Of a stretch of DNA of 64,000 nucleotides, positions 22,672-33,575 are shown one piece after another. The position numbers and the translations under genes are program-made. Position 1 is the stretch's first letter; each line of letters starts with the position of its first letter. The stretch lies in assembly GCA_013115145.1 (NCBI GenBank), contig JAAPAO010000054.1, positions 1 to 64,000 of the forward strand, read 5' to 3'. Under the pieces are notes generated by a model. It made no database searches, had not been told where the DNA came from, and saw only the letters and a list, made by a program, of their open reading frames with translations. The DNA comes from Perkinsus chesapeaki. Lineage: Eukaryota; Perkinsozoa; Perkinsida; Perkinsidae.

Positions 22672-23422
22672 TCTCTCACAGGTGTATGTATGTCCTTATT
22701 TGTCCAACGAGTGCATGTTGCGCTTTTAATACGCAAACGAGTAGCTAAGCTGCTACTAGTGATTCATAGTGTAGACTGAACAGCCCTCGTATGCCACTCG
22801 AGACTAGTTCTAAATTAGAATTCCTAATGAGCAGTTACTGCGTTGGTACTGTATAATCCAACCGAACTAAGAATCGTCTAGGAGACGCTGGGAAGCTGCG
22901 GCGGCGGCTCAGAACAACATCCAGGCTCCTAGAACAATGACCAATAAACGATGCGGCGGAATAGTTGAACGCGCTCGCGTACCGGCGTACAGGGGACTGC
23001 CCATCATTGGTGAAGCACGATCATATTATTGTGTGTTCTCTCCGGCGAAAAGTTTCCGTTAAACTATAGTTCTCCAGGCAAGTGCATAATCTCAGTATCA
23101 GTACAATACTCGTCAACTTCAACGAATGTAGGAGATGTAATCTCGGCCGTACATCGAAGAATAAGATCATAGTTATGCTGTAATCAGCTCCTGCCAAAGC
23201 AGAGACAAAGGGTTGTATTCAGAAGACAAGGCATATTCAGACATTCTGAGGCGTAGAGGTTATAGTAACGTACATGATGATCAACATGATAGCATCAGAG
23301 AATGCTCTGCTGCGTGCTTTGCTATCACTACATGCTATAGCGGAAGCTCACTATCCTTTACGGTGTGTCAACGTATCTGAGATACACTTCTCCTACATAC
23401 CAAGTTCGTATTACCAACTCGT

Positions 23423-23530
23423 TACCCAAACCCGGTATCGGGTTTGGGTACCAATAACGGGTGCACCCGTTATCGGTCCCGACCGGGACGTTAGGTCGTG
23501 ACGGCTGTCTACGCCGGCTGTCTAGCCGGT
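23423..23530. repeat. Cluster of four inverted repeats
   Basis: TACCCAAACCC at 23423 pairs with GGGTTTGGGTA at 23440-23450. ATAACGGGTGCACCCGTTAT (23454-23473) is a perfect 20-nt palindrome. GTCCC/GGGAC follow at about 23476-23489 and CCGGCT/AGCCGG at about 23514-23529. Each stem has a different sequence. Confidence 0.8.
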
Positions 23531-23977
23531 ACTTCTAGGCTCGTCACCAGCGGTAGTTTAATTCTACCTAAGTTAGTCTCTCAGCGAGCCCCGGGCAAGA
23601 GGCATCTCACGAACGGAGAGGAGAACTGCTGCTTCCTCAGAGCCTGTTGCATCAGCGAGGGGTGTTCCTACTTCTCAGTCTACCCAACGCAATGTCGGAA
23701 CTCGACAGTGGAGTGTCAACGGTGTCTAAAGTTTTGTGCCTGACGATACCAACCTAATAGTATCGAACGTTTCGAGTACCGAGATTATTTTGACGGTGAA
23801 ACATCGCAAGGTCTGTCTGGTCTACGGCGAAATGATCAGCCATGATGTCCAGCGTGTATATAAACATTGTTGTGTAGATAATTAGGGTTCAATTCACAAG
23901 CGGAGGGAGCCTTCAGCGCCTTGGGGGGGGGCAAGCGAGCTGCAACTATCACTCAATACCCCCCATCGTTCTCAACT

Positions 23978-24546
23978 ATGGTGCGTCCCTCTATTGGCAT
24001 CGTGGCCTTCATTCTTGCTTACAGCGGTTATGCTGCGTTGCCTCCACCGCAGCCTACCGAGCCGCAGCCTACTGACCCTCAGACTACTAGACAAATGAGT
24101 AAGTTAAACTCGTTGAGTCTGCCGAATCATGACATAATCCTGAAGTGCTTCTATACCGATCCTTAGATCCGTACCAGCCTTACCTCGACCGGCCATGCTC
24201 ACCTAGCCTCACAAGAATTGCTTATACAAATTCTCAAGGGGCAATATTAGGCTACGCTTGTACTTTACCCTGCAAGTCGGACAGTGAGTGCCCAGCTAAT
24301 CTCGAGGGGAATGCTGAGCCTTACTGCGCTGCTACGAATCTAGGAGGATACTGCAGCCTCAAATGCTATTATGTAAGTCATATTCAAGAGTTGGATTCCA
24401 CTCGGTGAAATATCGTTACATGGCTGTGGCTTGTTCAAGATATTCACCACTGTATCGTCTTTCAGGGCCGTCTGAGTTGCCCAGAGTACATGGGTTGCGG
24501 ACTGAATACGAATGTCGGAAGGTCGGAATGCTACACACCAGTATGA
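23978..24546 (+). CDS. Secreted ten-cysteine protein, copy A (intact)
   Basis: Three exons, 23978-24098, 24167-24372 and 24466-24546, join in phase to 135 residues ending in TGA. Introns start GTAAGT and end TTAG or TTCAG. The protein has a signal peptide (MVRPSIGIVAFILAYSGYA), a Pro/Thr/Gln-rich spacer (PPPQPTEPQPTDPQTT), and a compact domain with ten cysteines: hallmarks LGYACTLPCKSDSECP, EGNAEPYC, YCSLKCYY and, in exon 3, CPEYMGC and SECYTPV. No transmembrane segment follows, so it should be secreted. It is one of five tandem copies. The domain is not recognised; the spacing vaguely recalls small disulfide-rich domains, but no function can be assigned. Family expansion with decayed copies suggests a lineage-specific secreted protein under birth-and-death evolution (inference). 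Confidence 0.75.
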
Positions 24547-25189
24547 CCTTAGGTTGGCAACTTTGCACACGGAAGGACACTTCCTCACGTGATGCTAACT
24601 CTATCTGTCATGATGATAGTGTCCTAGGTCCTGCTTTCGCGTCGAAAGTTTCGTCCTATCCCAGCCTATATCTGTGCCCATAGTGTCGCCGATTGGGTGA
24701 CCGCGACTGTCGGATATGCTGTGCTCGAGGGCCACTTCAGAAAATGAGTCTTGTTGTCGATCTCTCACACCTCCTGCGGGTCGAGTTACTATTCCCTTGA
24801 TCAACCGTTAACATTCGCTCAAGAACGCTACTAGTACTACTAAGAACTAACCCTCTGAACGCGGTGATCGTGACGGCTAAGCCGTCGCTTAGGAGTGCTT
24901 CGGCTGTTCTTCACGTTGACACTGAATTCGAAAGCGGGGATCAACCTTATCACGAGTCGGTCGTTCTACGTAGCGCATACTTTGCAGGTTGAGGAGTTTC
25001 GATCGTTTCATGTACAATAATACGCTGCTTCTCAAACATAAATGCTATTTGGGATATTTGACAACTGCAATTAAACAAAGCTTGACCGTAAGATGCTTGG
25101 CAATGCTATTGTGGTGGCAAATCTGCCACCTAACATGCGAGTTACTGGTAGCTCGCGTATGAGCTACATCAACACAGTTAAGTATCATC
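24547..25189. other. Intergenic, no gene recognised
   Basis: This is the downstream flank of copy A. Its first about 200 bp are homologous to the flank of copy C, including CGCCAATTGGGCGACCGCGA-like sequence at about 31,160. No open frame with domain features is present. Confidence 0.4.
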
Positions 25190-25620
25190 CGGCTACTCGA
25201 AAGCTGCGCTGTTGCAGTCTGGGCTAATCGTTCAAGATCAGGGACGGTATCTTCCCATATGGTTCCCTCAGGTTGAGCAATACCTTATAGAAAGAGCTTC
25301 GACTGGAGGATATCCCCAACACTTGTAAACCGAACTTTTCCAAGGGGATTCCACTGTCCAATTTTCCTGGAAAATTGGACAGTGGAATTGTACAATTTCC
25401 ACATCAGTCGAGCAATAACGAGTGTCATTTAGCCTGGTCGTACCGGCAAGGATCGTTTAGCAGTGACGGTTAACAACTTCAGCGAAGATGACGCCACCGC
25501 CAATGAACGGACACTTTGTGACACCAGAAAGATATCGGGAACACTACATCTAAACACTAATAACGAAGAAGACAATGAAGACTGATGGCCCGTATTTGCT
25601 CATATGCCAAATCACCCATC
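25190..25620 (-). pseudogene. TerD-domain gene relic (TerD-3)
   Basis: On the minus strand a decayed copy of the TerD genes can be read: GTIWEDTVPDLERLAQT at about 25,280-25,200 corresponds to GTIWKDTVPDLQRLVQT of the intact copy, preceded by a diverged version of the GNFGFHALGVSS block. The frame is broken, the 5' exons are missing or unrecognisable, and a 41-nt palindrome (25348-25388) sits at the point where homology to the intact copy breaks. Confidence 0.65.
25348..25388. repeat. 41-nt near-perfect palindrome inside TerD-3
   Basis: ATTCCACTGTCCAATTTTCC (25348-25367) is followed by a one-base loop and its exact reverse complement (25369-25388), giving a 20-bp stem. It lies where the reading frame of the TerD relic is interrupted. 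Confidence 0.9.
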
Positions 25621-26896
25621 ACAAGGATTAGCGGGAGGTGAGTTAGGAATATAATATTCCCACAATATATCCTCAATATTAATGCTACAAAATACGTAAG
25701 GTCCGGAACGCACTGATGCGCTGGCTGCAACACTCGAACAATCCTGCAACACGGTGTTTGCAAAAAAGGCATCAGGTGTTGCCAACACGCAATTTTTCTG
25801 CAGCGAGACGATCGAGTGAACTAGACGGACAACTGCTGGGCACAGAGCTTCTAGCAATTTGTTACTATTGGGTGGATATGTCGGTAAGCACGTGTATAAA
25901 TTCTACATACTCGGCCCGTTTTTGCACAACTGATCAAACGCACTTGAAAATGATTCTATCTGTGTGTGATTTTACAGTCCAACTCTATTCCACAGGCCCT
26001 AGGTTGCGCAAGTGAGCCCTGCTAGGATCTCTTGATACTAGTTATTCTTCTTCGGCGAACCATACAGTGACAATCACAGCGTAGACGACTAGGTATTAGT
26101 TACGCGTACTGCACACGCTATTGAGCACTCTTAGAAGTCTAACAGCTACTATGGCTCCGATTCCGCGTATTGAGAAGTCTTTGTAGCTCACGATTTATTA
26201 CATCGTAGTGTCCCATACGGACGAGCACGATACCCACAGAGAGGTGACCCTTACCTGACAGTTGTCCATCCCACAAGCTGCAATATCTCTTAGGTAGTTC
26301 AAATACCATGCTTGGTTCTGAAGTAGGTTTGTATTGCTTCCGCCATTGTGGCCTGACACCAGCATCTTATCAGAAACGATTGTGCTCCCTCGGAGTCCCG
26401 TCGGTCACCGCAATCCAATGACACCCTCGCTAGTATTCGATTCAATCAATTTAACTCCTATTCCACCACCCAGTTTCCGTTCATGTTTCAAACATGATGC
26501 TTGATGCGAGTGCGGTACCCAATAATAGACGAACACGACACAGGACTCTTCAAGTAGGAATCCTACTTTAGAAGCAATTGGGTGCATGTGAACATTCATA
26601 CAGAGTGTCTTTTTGCATGTACGCATGCACGAGAGTAGATATGACGAGCTTGCTTGAAAAAATGGATGCCTGGAGGACCAATGATGGTTCAGTGCAGTAG
26701 GACCACCGGTAAAGATGCGAAACACTAGAGTCGAAACGCGATGGTTTTGAATCGATCGCGGTACATGGCCATTAAGGGCAAGCCCTGATGGGACATCGTG
26801 ATGTCGCACGTGGACGCTAACGAACCCATGGGGGCGCTGAGTGAACAAGCAAAGTTGATTATCAAAAGATATCTCTCTTCGTCACCTTCAACAGTG
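25621..26896. other. Intergenic; 5' flank of copy B shared with copy E
   Basis: No gene recognised. The stretch from about 26,230 to 26,780 is a diverged duplicate of about 34,200-34,690; for example GACGAGCTTGCTTG at about 26,643 matches GTCGAGCTTGCCTG near 34,571. Copies B and E therefore share upstream DNA as well as coding sequence. Confidence 0.55.
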
Positions 26897-27443
26897 ATGC
26901 GTTACGCTACTATCATTCTGGGCCTCATCATCGTCCACTACAGCTATGGTGCGCCGCCGCCTAAGACTACGCCCCCGCCCCCTAAGACTACGCCCCAACC
27001 TACCCGTAGGTTCGCTGAATCACGGACAAATAGCTCAACGATGTGATAAGCCTTACTTCTTAGATCCGTACCAGCCCCCGAGGAATAAGCGATGCCCGCC
27101 TGGCCTCACGCTGTTTGGTTACCAAAAGGTCACCGGAGGGCCCATAATAGGCTACATCTGCACTATACCCTGCAAGTCCAGTCGGGATTGTCCACTTCCT
27201 CTCGAGGGGAATGCCATCCCTTACTGCCCACCGTACGTCGGATACTGCGCTCTCGCATGCAATTATGTAAGGATACATATTCTTGAGATGGATTTCATCT
27301 GATGCACCATCGTTACGTCAATGTTGCATACCCACGATATTCTTCATCGTATCTTCTTTCGGGGCCGCTATTCCTGTCCAGAGTACTTGGGCTGCGAGTT
27401 AGATACAAGCTCCAGAAGGTCGGAATGCTTCGCACCAGTGTGA
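26897..27443 (+). pseudogene. Secreted ten-cysteine protein, copy B (acceptor of last intron lost)
   Basis: Exon 1 (26897-27005) gives a signal peptide (MRYATIILGLIIVHYSYG) and a PPPKTTPPPPKTT spacer. Exon 2 (27064-27266) carries the Cys-rich core (IGYICTIPCKSSRDCP). The sequence corresponding to exon 3 (27363-27443; CPEYLGCELD, SECFAPV) has an open frame in the right phase, but the acceptor that reads TTTCAG in A and C reads TTTCGG here. No other nearby AG keeps the frame. Unless a non-AG acceptor is used, the last exon cannot be joined. All cysteines are conserved, so the loss looks recent. Confidence 0.65.
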
Positions 27444-28188
27444 CCGCAGATTGTGAATCTTGTTCCAGTCCAACAGGCAGAGGAAGACTTTCTCAAGTGA
27501 ACTCAGTTAGCACTATCATGACGGCAGTGCTTTAAATCCTACTGTCATATCCTACTTGCCCATCTGTCACGACGGCCAGCTTTGCTGTTCTCATGGGCCC
27601 ATTTCAGGATTCGTCAGTCCCTTTGTTGATCTCTCATGCCTCTTGTGGGTCGTGTTACTATGAAGTTCGTAAATGCCTTTCCAGGATAGGCTTTCCCATG
27701 GGCGTAGTCAAGGGGGGACATGGATGGCCTCATCCCCCGTCCTGAGTTTTGCCCCTCCGTTCCTGTTATGGCCTGTGCGTTCCGTATTAACGCAACAGAC
27801 TATGATGCATTGACGGGCACTACCAGAGAATACGGCTAACAGCAACTATGGGGGAGATATCACCCGATATGCGCTTGCGTGCTCACAGCTAATATCGACC
27901 CAGCTGAGATCGCGCGCAAAAGGATCAACATCGAACACTCCAGTGGGGTGACTCCACTACAGTTCCGCTTGTACACTTGTTACGCTTAGACGTTTCCAGG
28001 ATCTCTCGAATATACTGATTACGCGTACATCGACTACGATTCCTTCTTCGCATTTACACTTGATTCAAAAGCGTGGTACATCACGAGTCAGTTCAAACCT
28101 AGCAGGTTTATACTTTACAGGTTCACGAGTTCTGACCTTTACACTTACTACATGAACGCCACATTCGGAATGTAAGGATTAGACTGAT

Positions 28189-28705
28189 GTAAGGAACACG
28201 CTACGTTAATATAACATCACGCTTTCATTCACTGGAAAGCTTTACAAAATGTTTTATTCGAAGAAGTCACTAGGAAAGATCACATAATATTGCAGCACTG
28301 ATTCTGTGAATTCATTCGTTGAATGTAGCCTTGGTTAGGTTGGGGCCTTTGACCTTGGTAAGCTGATTGTGGAGGATACATCTGAATAGGTTTAATATCT
28401 TATGTTGTACCAGAGGAGCTGATTCAATTGTATGTCTCATACCAAAATATACACAAATGTCCGAACTTACCTGTGGGTTACCCGTGCCCGGCGGGTGAGC
28501 AGGAGCGGCACCCACAAGGTTGAGTGTCATCTGGCTACCCAAAAACTGAGCTGTTGGAGTCTGAACTAATCTTTGGAGATCAGGAACGGTATCTTTCCAT
28601 ATAGTTCCCTGAAGTAAGTCTACAACTAAAAACACTTTGATGAGGCTTACTCTCGAGGATACCCCCAACGCGTGGAAACCGAAATTGCCTGTGGGATTCC
28701 GCGCC
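28189..28705. repeat. Long direct repeat, near-identical to about 35697-36205
   Basis: From TAAGGAACACGCTACGTTAA onward this block matches the block starting near 35,699 almost base for base for about 500 bp, with a few substitutions and a 6-base difference. It covers the 3' exons of the TerD-1 and TerD-2 genes. The 5' parts match less well, so conversion or a recent duplication is likely. Confidence 0.8.
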
Positions 28706-29146
28706 AACTGGAGCAAAGGTGACACCATGTCTGAAAAACGGACACCTGAAGACACCAGCAAGGTATCGGGAATGTATAAATATTAATAACAAAGAATATA
28801 TTAAAGACTGATGGCCGAAATTGGTCCATATGCAAAATCACTTGCTCGTCATCGCCGCTTCCCTCACCAGTTAGATTGTCACCAGTATGCACCACCGCAC
28901 CTGACAGCAGCGCCATTGCATTTGCTTCATCTGGTGAAATTACTTACCAACTTAACTGCGGCGTCATTCGCTACCCAAGTTGTCGAAAAAGACAGTTTCG
29001 AGGACTTCACCTGAGTCGAAGGATTTGAGGATCACGGAAGAGTGATTGATAACTCACCAGGTTGGTCCATAGTTAGGCAACTGACGTCGAGGTCCACTTG
29101 TGCCGAATGTTGTGTCCCATTTCAATCCGCAAAGAACTTTCTGCGT
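28280..29146 (-). pseudogene. TerD-domain pseudogene (TerD-1)
   Basis: This copy parallels the intact TerD-2 gene. Present are VLCGLKWDTTFG (about 29,120), VVHTGDNLTGEGSGDDEQV (about 28,870), GNFGFHALGVSS (about 28,680) and the 3' exons to a TGA at 28280. It is broken in two ways: one extra base between the WDTTFG and VDLDVSC segments shifts the frame in the first domain exon, and about 150 nt covering the NPYCRVVDA to ELCRYRLN part of TerD-2 are missing. The donor of the second intron also reads GC instead of GT. Confidence 0.75.
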
Positions 29147-30454
29147 CTGAAAGGGACTCTGGAGCATAGCACCCGTCCTCTTGTTGTACCACTGGTGGTT
29201 CACCAAAAAGACCTCAAGGAGCCCAAAGTGATATACCTGTTATATTATAACATGAGCCATGTCACATGATATTTAATAATATTAAACTACAGAAAAGGTG
29301 ACGCAGAAGGTGGCTAGCACGTACGGTCCTAGTCAATGAACTCAACGGGAACGTTGATAGGCCGATATATCTAGCTACGGCCACTGGCTGATTCGTAACA
29401 CGAAGATACATTCAGGATCGTATTCCTTTACGTTAGCATCACGCTTCCATCCACAGGGAAGCATCGCAAAATGCTTGAGAGTTGGATATTCAACTTCACC
29501 GCGAGAGTTTAAGTATCCAACTTGGATGGATATTGACGGATACAGAAAACGCATAGTCATCCTAACTTCGTTGAAGATGCTCTTGGAGAAAAGGGTCATT
29601 GAGGAAATACTTCATCAGTCACTTCAAGTTAATAAGTATAATAGCACTTGAAGAGCATAGTTCTCGGCCGGAGATCGTACATAATTGTGAATGGGTACAG
29701 CTCTGTATTAAGTTGATGAAGGTGCATGCTACTGTATAATAATCTGTGGCTAAACGGGCGGCGCGGCCGCTTGTCGCCTGCCCTCAGAGCAACGGCCTTG
29801 GTGTGCGTACTTAATTATTACTATGCAGTATGACCGAGCTTACTAGCCCTCAATGTTTCTACTGTTGTGTCTGACACATATGAGCTGCACTTTCCATATA
29901 TACCATTACTAATGCCAACTTGCCACTCAAGCCCAATAACATGTGCCACCTTCGGGGACATTGAGTCGTGGCGGTTGTCTACATCTGGCTGGTACCTTCA
30001 TGCTAAACATAGTATGCTCTTCATCAGCGATAGTCTAAGTTAATCTATCCAAGCTAATGCCCAGGCGGCCCTTGGCAAGATCCATTTTACGACGACAGGG
30101 AGGCTACGCCTTTTCCAGAGAAGACGCAACGAAGGGCGTTCCTACTTCTCATGGCACAGTCTACCCAGACAATGTCGTGTAGACAACGGTGTCTAAAGGT
30201 TTTGTGCTCGTCGCTGCCTACCTAGTCTAATCAATCTTTCCGAGTTTAGAGATTATATTGAAGGTAAAACATCACCGGGCTCCCGTGGTCTACGGCAGAT
30301 TGTTAAGCGTGTACATGAGCAGTTGTCTAGAATCTAAACTCTAGATGATGAGGGTTCAATTCACAAGCGGAGGGAGCCGTAGGCGACTCGGGGCTACTAA
30401 AGGGACAAGCGTGTCACAACTATCACTTAATACCCCTCTTTATCGCTCTCAACT
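29147..30454. other. Intergenic; 5' flank of copy C shared with copy A
   Basis: No gene recognised. From about 30,060 to 30,450 the sequence is a diverged copy of about 23,580-23,975 upstream of copy A, with shared blocks such as CAACGGTGTCTAAAG and AGGGTTCAATTCACAAGCGG. This conservation makes it the best candidate for a promoter region of the A/C pair. Confidence 0.5.
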
Positions 30455-31020
30455 ATGGTGCGTCGCTCTAGTGGGATTCTGGATTGCATCCTTGCAATAC
30501 AAGTACTTGCAGTGCAACTTGCACACTGCCGTTATGCTGGGTTGACCCCGCCGCGGCCTACTGACCCTCAAACTACTTGGCAAATGAGTAAGTTGGATCA
30601 TGACAGAACAGCTCGGTGTTTCATATACGCCATTTTTTAGACCCGTACCAGCCCTTTCTCGGTCAACCGTGCCCACCTAGCCTCAAACTCGTTGGTTACG
30701 CAAATTCCCAAGGGTTTATACTAGGCTACGCTTGTGCTTTACCCTGCAAGTCGGATAGTGATTGCCCACCTACTTCTGAGGGGAATGCCGAGCCTTACTG
30801 CACTACTACGACTCTAGGAGGATACTGCAGCCTGAAATGCTATTATGTAAGTCATATTCAAGAGTTGGATTCCACTCGGTGGAATATCGTTGCCTCGCTG
30901 TGGCTTGTTCAAGATCTTCACCACTGTATCGTCTTTCAGGGCCGTCTTAGTTGCCCAGAGTACATGGGTTGCGAACTAAATACGAATATCAGAAGGTCGG
31001 AATGCTACACACCAGTATGA
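30455..31020 (+). CDS. Secreted ten-cysteine protein, copy C (intact)
   Basis: Exons 30455-30587, 30641-30846 and 30940-31020 join in phase to 139 residues, stop TGA. The structure equals copy A: N-terminal hydrophobic leader (LDCILAIQVLAVQLAHC), short TPPRPTDPQTT spacer, core LGYACALPCKSDSDCP, EGNAEPYC, YCSLKCYY, and the last exon CPEYMGCELN with SECYTPV. All ten core cysteines are kept; the leader has two additional ones. Splice sites are canonical (GTAAGT...TTTTTTAG and GTAAGT...TTTCAG). It is most similar to copy A in coding and upstream sequence. The function is unknown. Confidence 0.75.
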
Positions 31021-32538
31021 CCGTAGGTTGGCACCTTTGCTGCAGTGCAGCAAACGAAGGAAGAATTTTTCAAGTTATGCTAATTCCATCTGACAGTGTT
31101 TTTGACCTACCTAGTCGTCTATCGCTTGACACCAGATCACAGCTGTGCCTATAGCATCGCCAATTGGGCGACCGCGACTGGCAGCTATGCTTTTCTCAGG
31201 GGAACACTTAAGAATAGTATTTTTGTCGATATCTCGCGGGTCGAGTTGATAGTGAGTCTATTAAGGAGCCGTCAACCATTCGCTCAAGGAACTCTTGAAC
31301 GCGTTGATCATGACTGTGCACAAGCGCATCTGCCGGTCTCCAGAGTGACTGCGTTACATTCCACACGCTTGGCTCGTTCTTGGCAAACAGATCGAACTCC
31401 TGCCTCAGGATTATTCTGAAAACCTGACACCACCTCATACTGCTGGAACTTGCTGGAGCAAAGTCACATTAGCATGATCCTCGTTCGGAGGCTTACATCC
31501 ACTCATCGAGCTTGTGTTATACAGGTAGCCTCGTAAGGTAAAGCGTCCATTCCCTCAAGAGGAGAGAGGCGATGTGAAGTTGATTCATACGCCGGCGAAA
31601 AAAATTAGTATGTTTGGTGTGCTTCCCTGCTAGATGCAGCGAGTTCCCTTCGGGGAAATTCCTTGCAAATAACCACTCTCAACTAGAGCGTCTTCGGCGA
31701 GTCTTCACCGCGGACTTACTTTCACCGGAAGTCTTTTCTTCTTGGTTCAACGTGTTACGCTAAAAGCAAGCTTCCTGAACCTACTGAGTGGGCCCTATTC
31801 AAAATCTTGCCCACCGAACAAGCCAACCCTTAAAGTTGAGCCGCGCCGCAACGAGCGGGGAATGGCAGGACAAAGCAGTGAGATTCTTTTTTTGTGTAGC
31901 ACAAGATATTGTGCTTAGCGTAGAATACCGACTACAATTCGAGGAGTGCTCCTGTGTTCTGGGCTAAGACAGACTCACTGTGGAGTTTGGTGGATCTCGC
32001 TCGGCCTAGCGCGGCCTGCAAGATATCCACCCGTTGTTCACGAATTGGGTGGTGCAAGGCTGAGTTGCAATGTCGTCGGCCTCAACTCCTGCGGATGGCT
32101 TAAGAAATGGCACAGATAGTAGGCTATCTTCGGGCGCCATGCGCTTGATTTTTTTGCTTCGGTTCCGGGGAGGTGTCAGTGTTGCCTGCCATGCCAAGTT
32201 CACACCTGTATAGTCCTGTGACTATTTTGATATACGGTGGCAGCACACTGACACATGATGAGCAAGCGGTGCGTCACCCGGTGACTTACACCACTTGCCT
32301 CATCTTCTCCCACACTCCTCCGAAAAGAAGCGGTTTTACGAGAATGGTAATAACGACTAGCATTAGCTCTGCTCAAAGTATCATTACTACAATAACCATT
32401 CCATGAAGTCATGAGGATAAGAGCCGTTCAGAATATCGGGACAACTAACAAGTGGGAGAAGCTTCGGGAGCTACAAGCTCCGAGCTTGCTGGATGTATTC
32501 AGCAGCGAGTTACAACAAGTCATCTCTCCTCATCGATT
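31021..32538. other. Intergenic, no gene recognised
   Basis: The first part (to about 31,300) is homologous to the downstream flank of copy A. After that I see no coding block, TerD remnant or long inverted repeat. Short frames here lack motifs. Confidence 0.4.
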
Positions 32539-33030
32539 ATGGTGCGCCGCCCTAGTATCACCGTCAGCCTACTCATCCTCGTGCACTGCAGTTATGGTAG
32601 GTTGCCTCCGCCAGAGACAACTACGCCGAAGCCTACTACGAAAACTACGCCAATAAGTAAGCTTACCGAATCGTGTTCGCTAGGCTCAGCTGATATCTTA
32701 AAGATATGCAGGTGCGGTGCTACAAATCTAACAAAATATAACGGTGGAGTCTGCATACCATATTTCTCAGATCCATATCTGCCCCCATTCTTTCTGCAAT
32801 GCCCGCCTGGCTTAAAAAGAATCACTTACAAATCTCCTAAAGGGAAGCTAATTGGCCGTTTGTGTACTCTATCTTGCAGCTCCGATAGGGACTGCCCACC
32901 CCCTCTGGAAGGGACTGCTCAGCCGTACTGTGGTTCTGGAAATAAAGAGGACTTTTGCGCGTCCAATCGCGATTATGTAAGGTATATCCTCGAGATAAAC
33001 TCCGACTGCTACACTCCGGTATGGCAGTAG
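32539..33030 (+). CDS. Secreted cysteine-rich protein, copy D (last exon mostly deleted; readable through)
   Basis: Exon 1 (32539-32656; leader MVRRPSITVSLLILVHCSYG, spacer PPPETTTPKPTTKTTP) and exon 2 (32771-32976; IGRLCTLSCSSDRDCP) match the family. In place of intron 2 plus exon 3, the donor GTAAGG is followed after about 30 nt directly by the end of exon 3 (DCYTPV), so the CPEYMGC part is gone. Intron 1 (114 nt) has no stop and is a multiple of three, so the unspliced RNA is one open frame of 192 residues. Whether the product is the spliced, truncated protein or the read-through protein is open. Confidence 0.6.
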   Translation: MVRRPSITVSLLILVHCSYGRLPPPETTTPKPTTKTTPISKLTESCSLGSADILKICRCGATNLTKYNGGVCIPYFSDPYLPPFFLQCPPGLKRITYKSPKGKLIGRLCTLSCSSDRDCPPPLEGTAQPYCGSGNKEDFCASNRDYVRYILEINSDCYTPVWQ

Positions 33031-33429
33031 ATTGTAAGCCCTGTTGCTGTGTATCAGATGGAGAAAGATTTTTTCAAGAGAACTGTGTTAAAATAACGCT
33101 GTTGCAGGATAGATCCTCCAATCCTCTTACACTAGTCTCTCTGTGCCCCTCACGTTGCCATTTGGGCGATGAGGATTGCCCGTTGTGCGGTTCCCTTGAG
33201 AACCTCTGGCTGCTTCGGGGCCGCTCCAGAGTAGAAAACTCATTATTGATCTCTGTGAGACATCCTCTCCCGCCTCCTGCGAGTCGTGTTACAGTACTTA
33301 GCTCAAGGATCTCGTCATCGCGGTGATCGTGACAGATTACCAGCGCGACAGCCTGAACGTCAAATCGCCGTGGATGCCATGTACTCCGCCATTTTGAGAA
33401 TTGCAGCGTGCATCATTCGTTAACTGCAT

Positions 33430-33575
33430 GAACATCGCACTTAATGCGACTGTAAAGAAATTGCCGCATTGATGTAGCTTTACGCTTAGTAAGGCCTTAC
33501 AAAACTCTCTGTTTCGGAGATCGCGTAGTTTTGCAATACTGATTCTGTGAAATCACTCCTTGAATGTGACCTTGA
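33430..33575 (-). pseudogene. Short TerD 3'-end relic (TerD-4)
   Basis: A diverged match to the 3' flank and last exon of the TerD-1/TerD-2 genes, for example TTTTGCAATACTGATTCTGTG, equivalent to ATTGCAGCACTGATTCTGTG near 35,796. The rest of a TerD gene is absent. It marks a further, mostly erased module next to copy D. Confidence 0.5.

Larger units (their letters stand above)
21072..23977. other. Gene-poor interval with hairpin clusters
   Basis: No frame here gives a convincing protein. What stands out are short, near-perfect inverted repeats: three in a row at 22579-22671 and at least four at 23423-23530. The last about 130 bp (from 23,850) are homologous to the region upstream of secreted-protein copy C, sharing AGGGTTCAATTCACAAGCGG at 23884 and 30347, so they probably include the promoter of copy A. 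Confidence 0.5.

Noticed and set aside
28312-28761. A single-exon 149-codon protein
   Set aside because: It reads through two introns of the TerD-1 pseudogene; the same frame appears in TerD-2, where splice sites and TerD motifs show the true structure.
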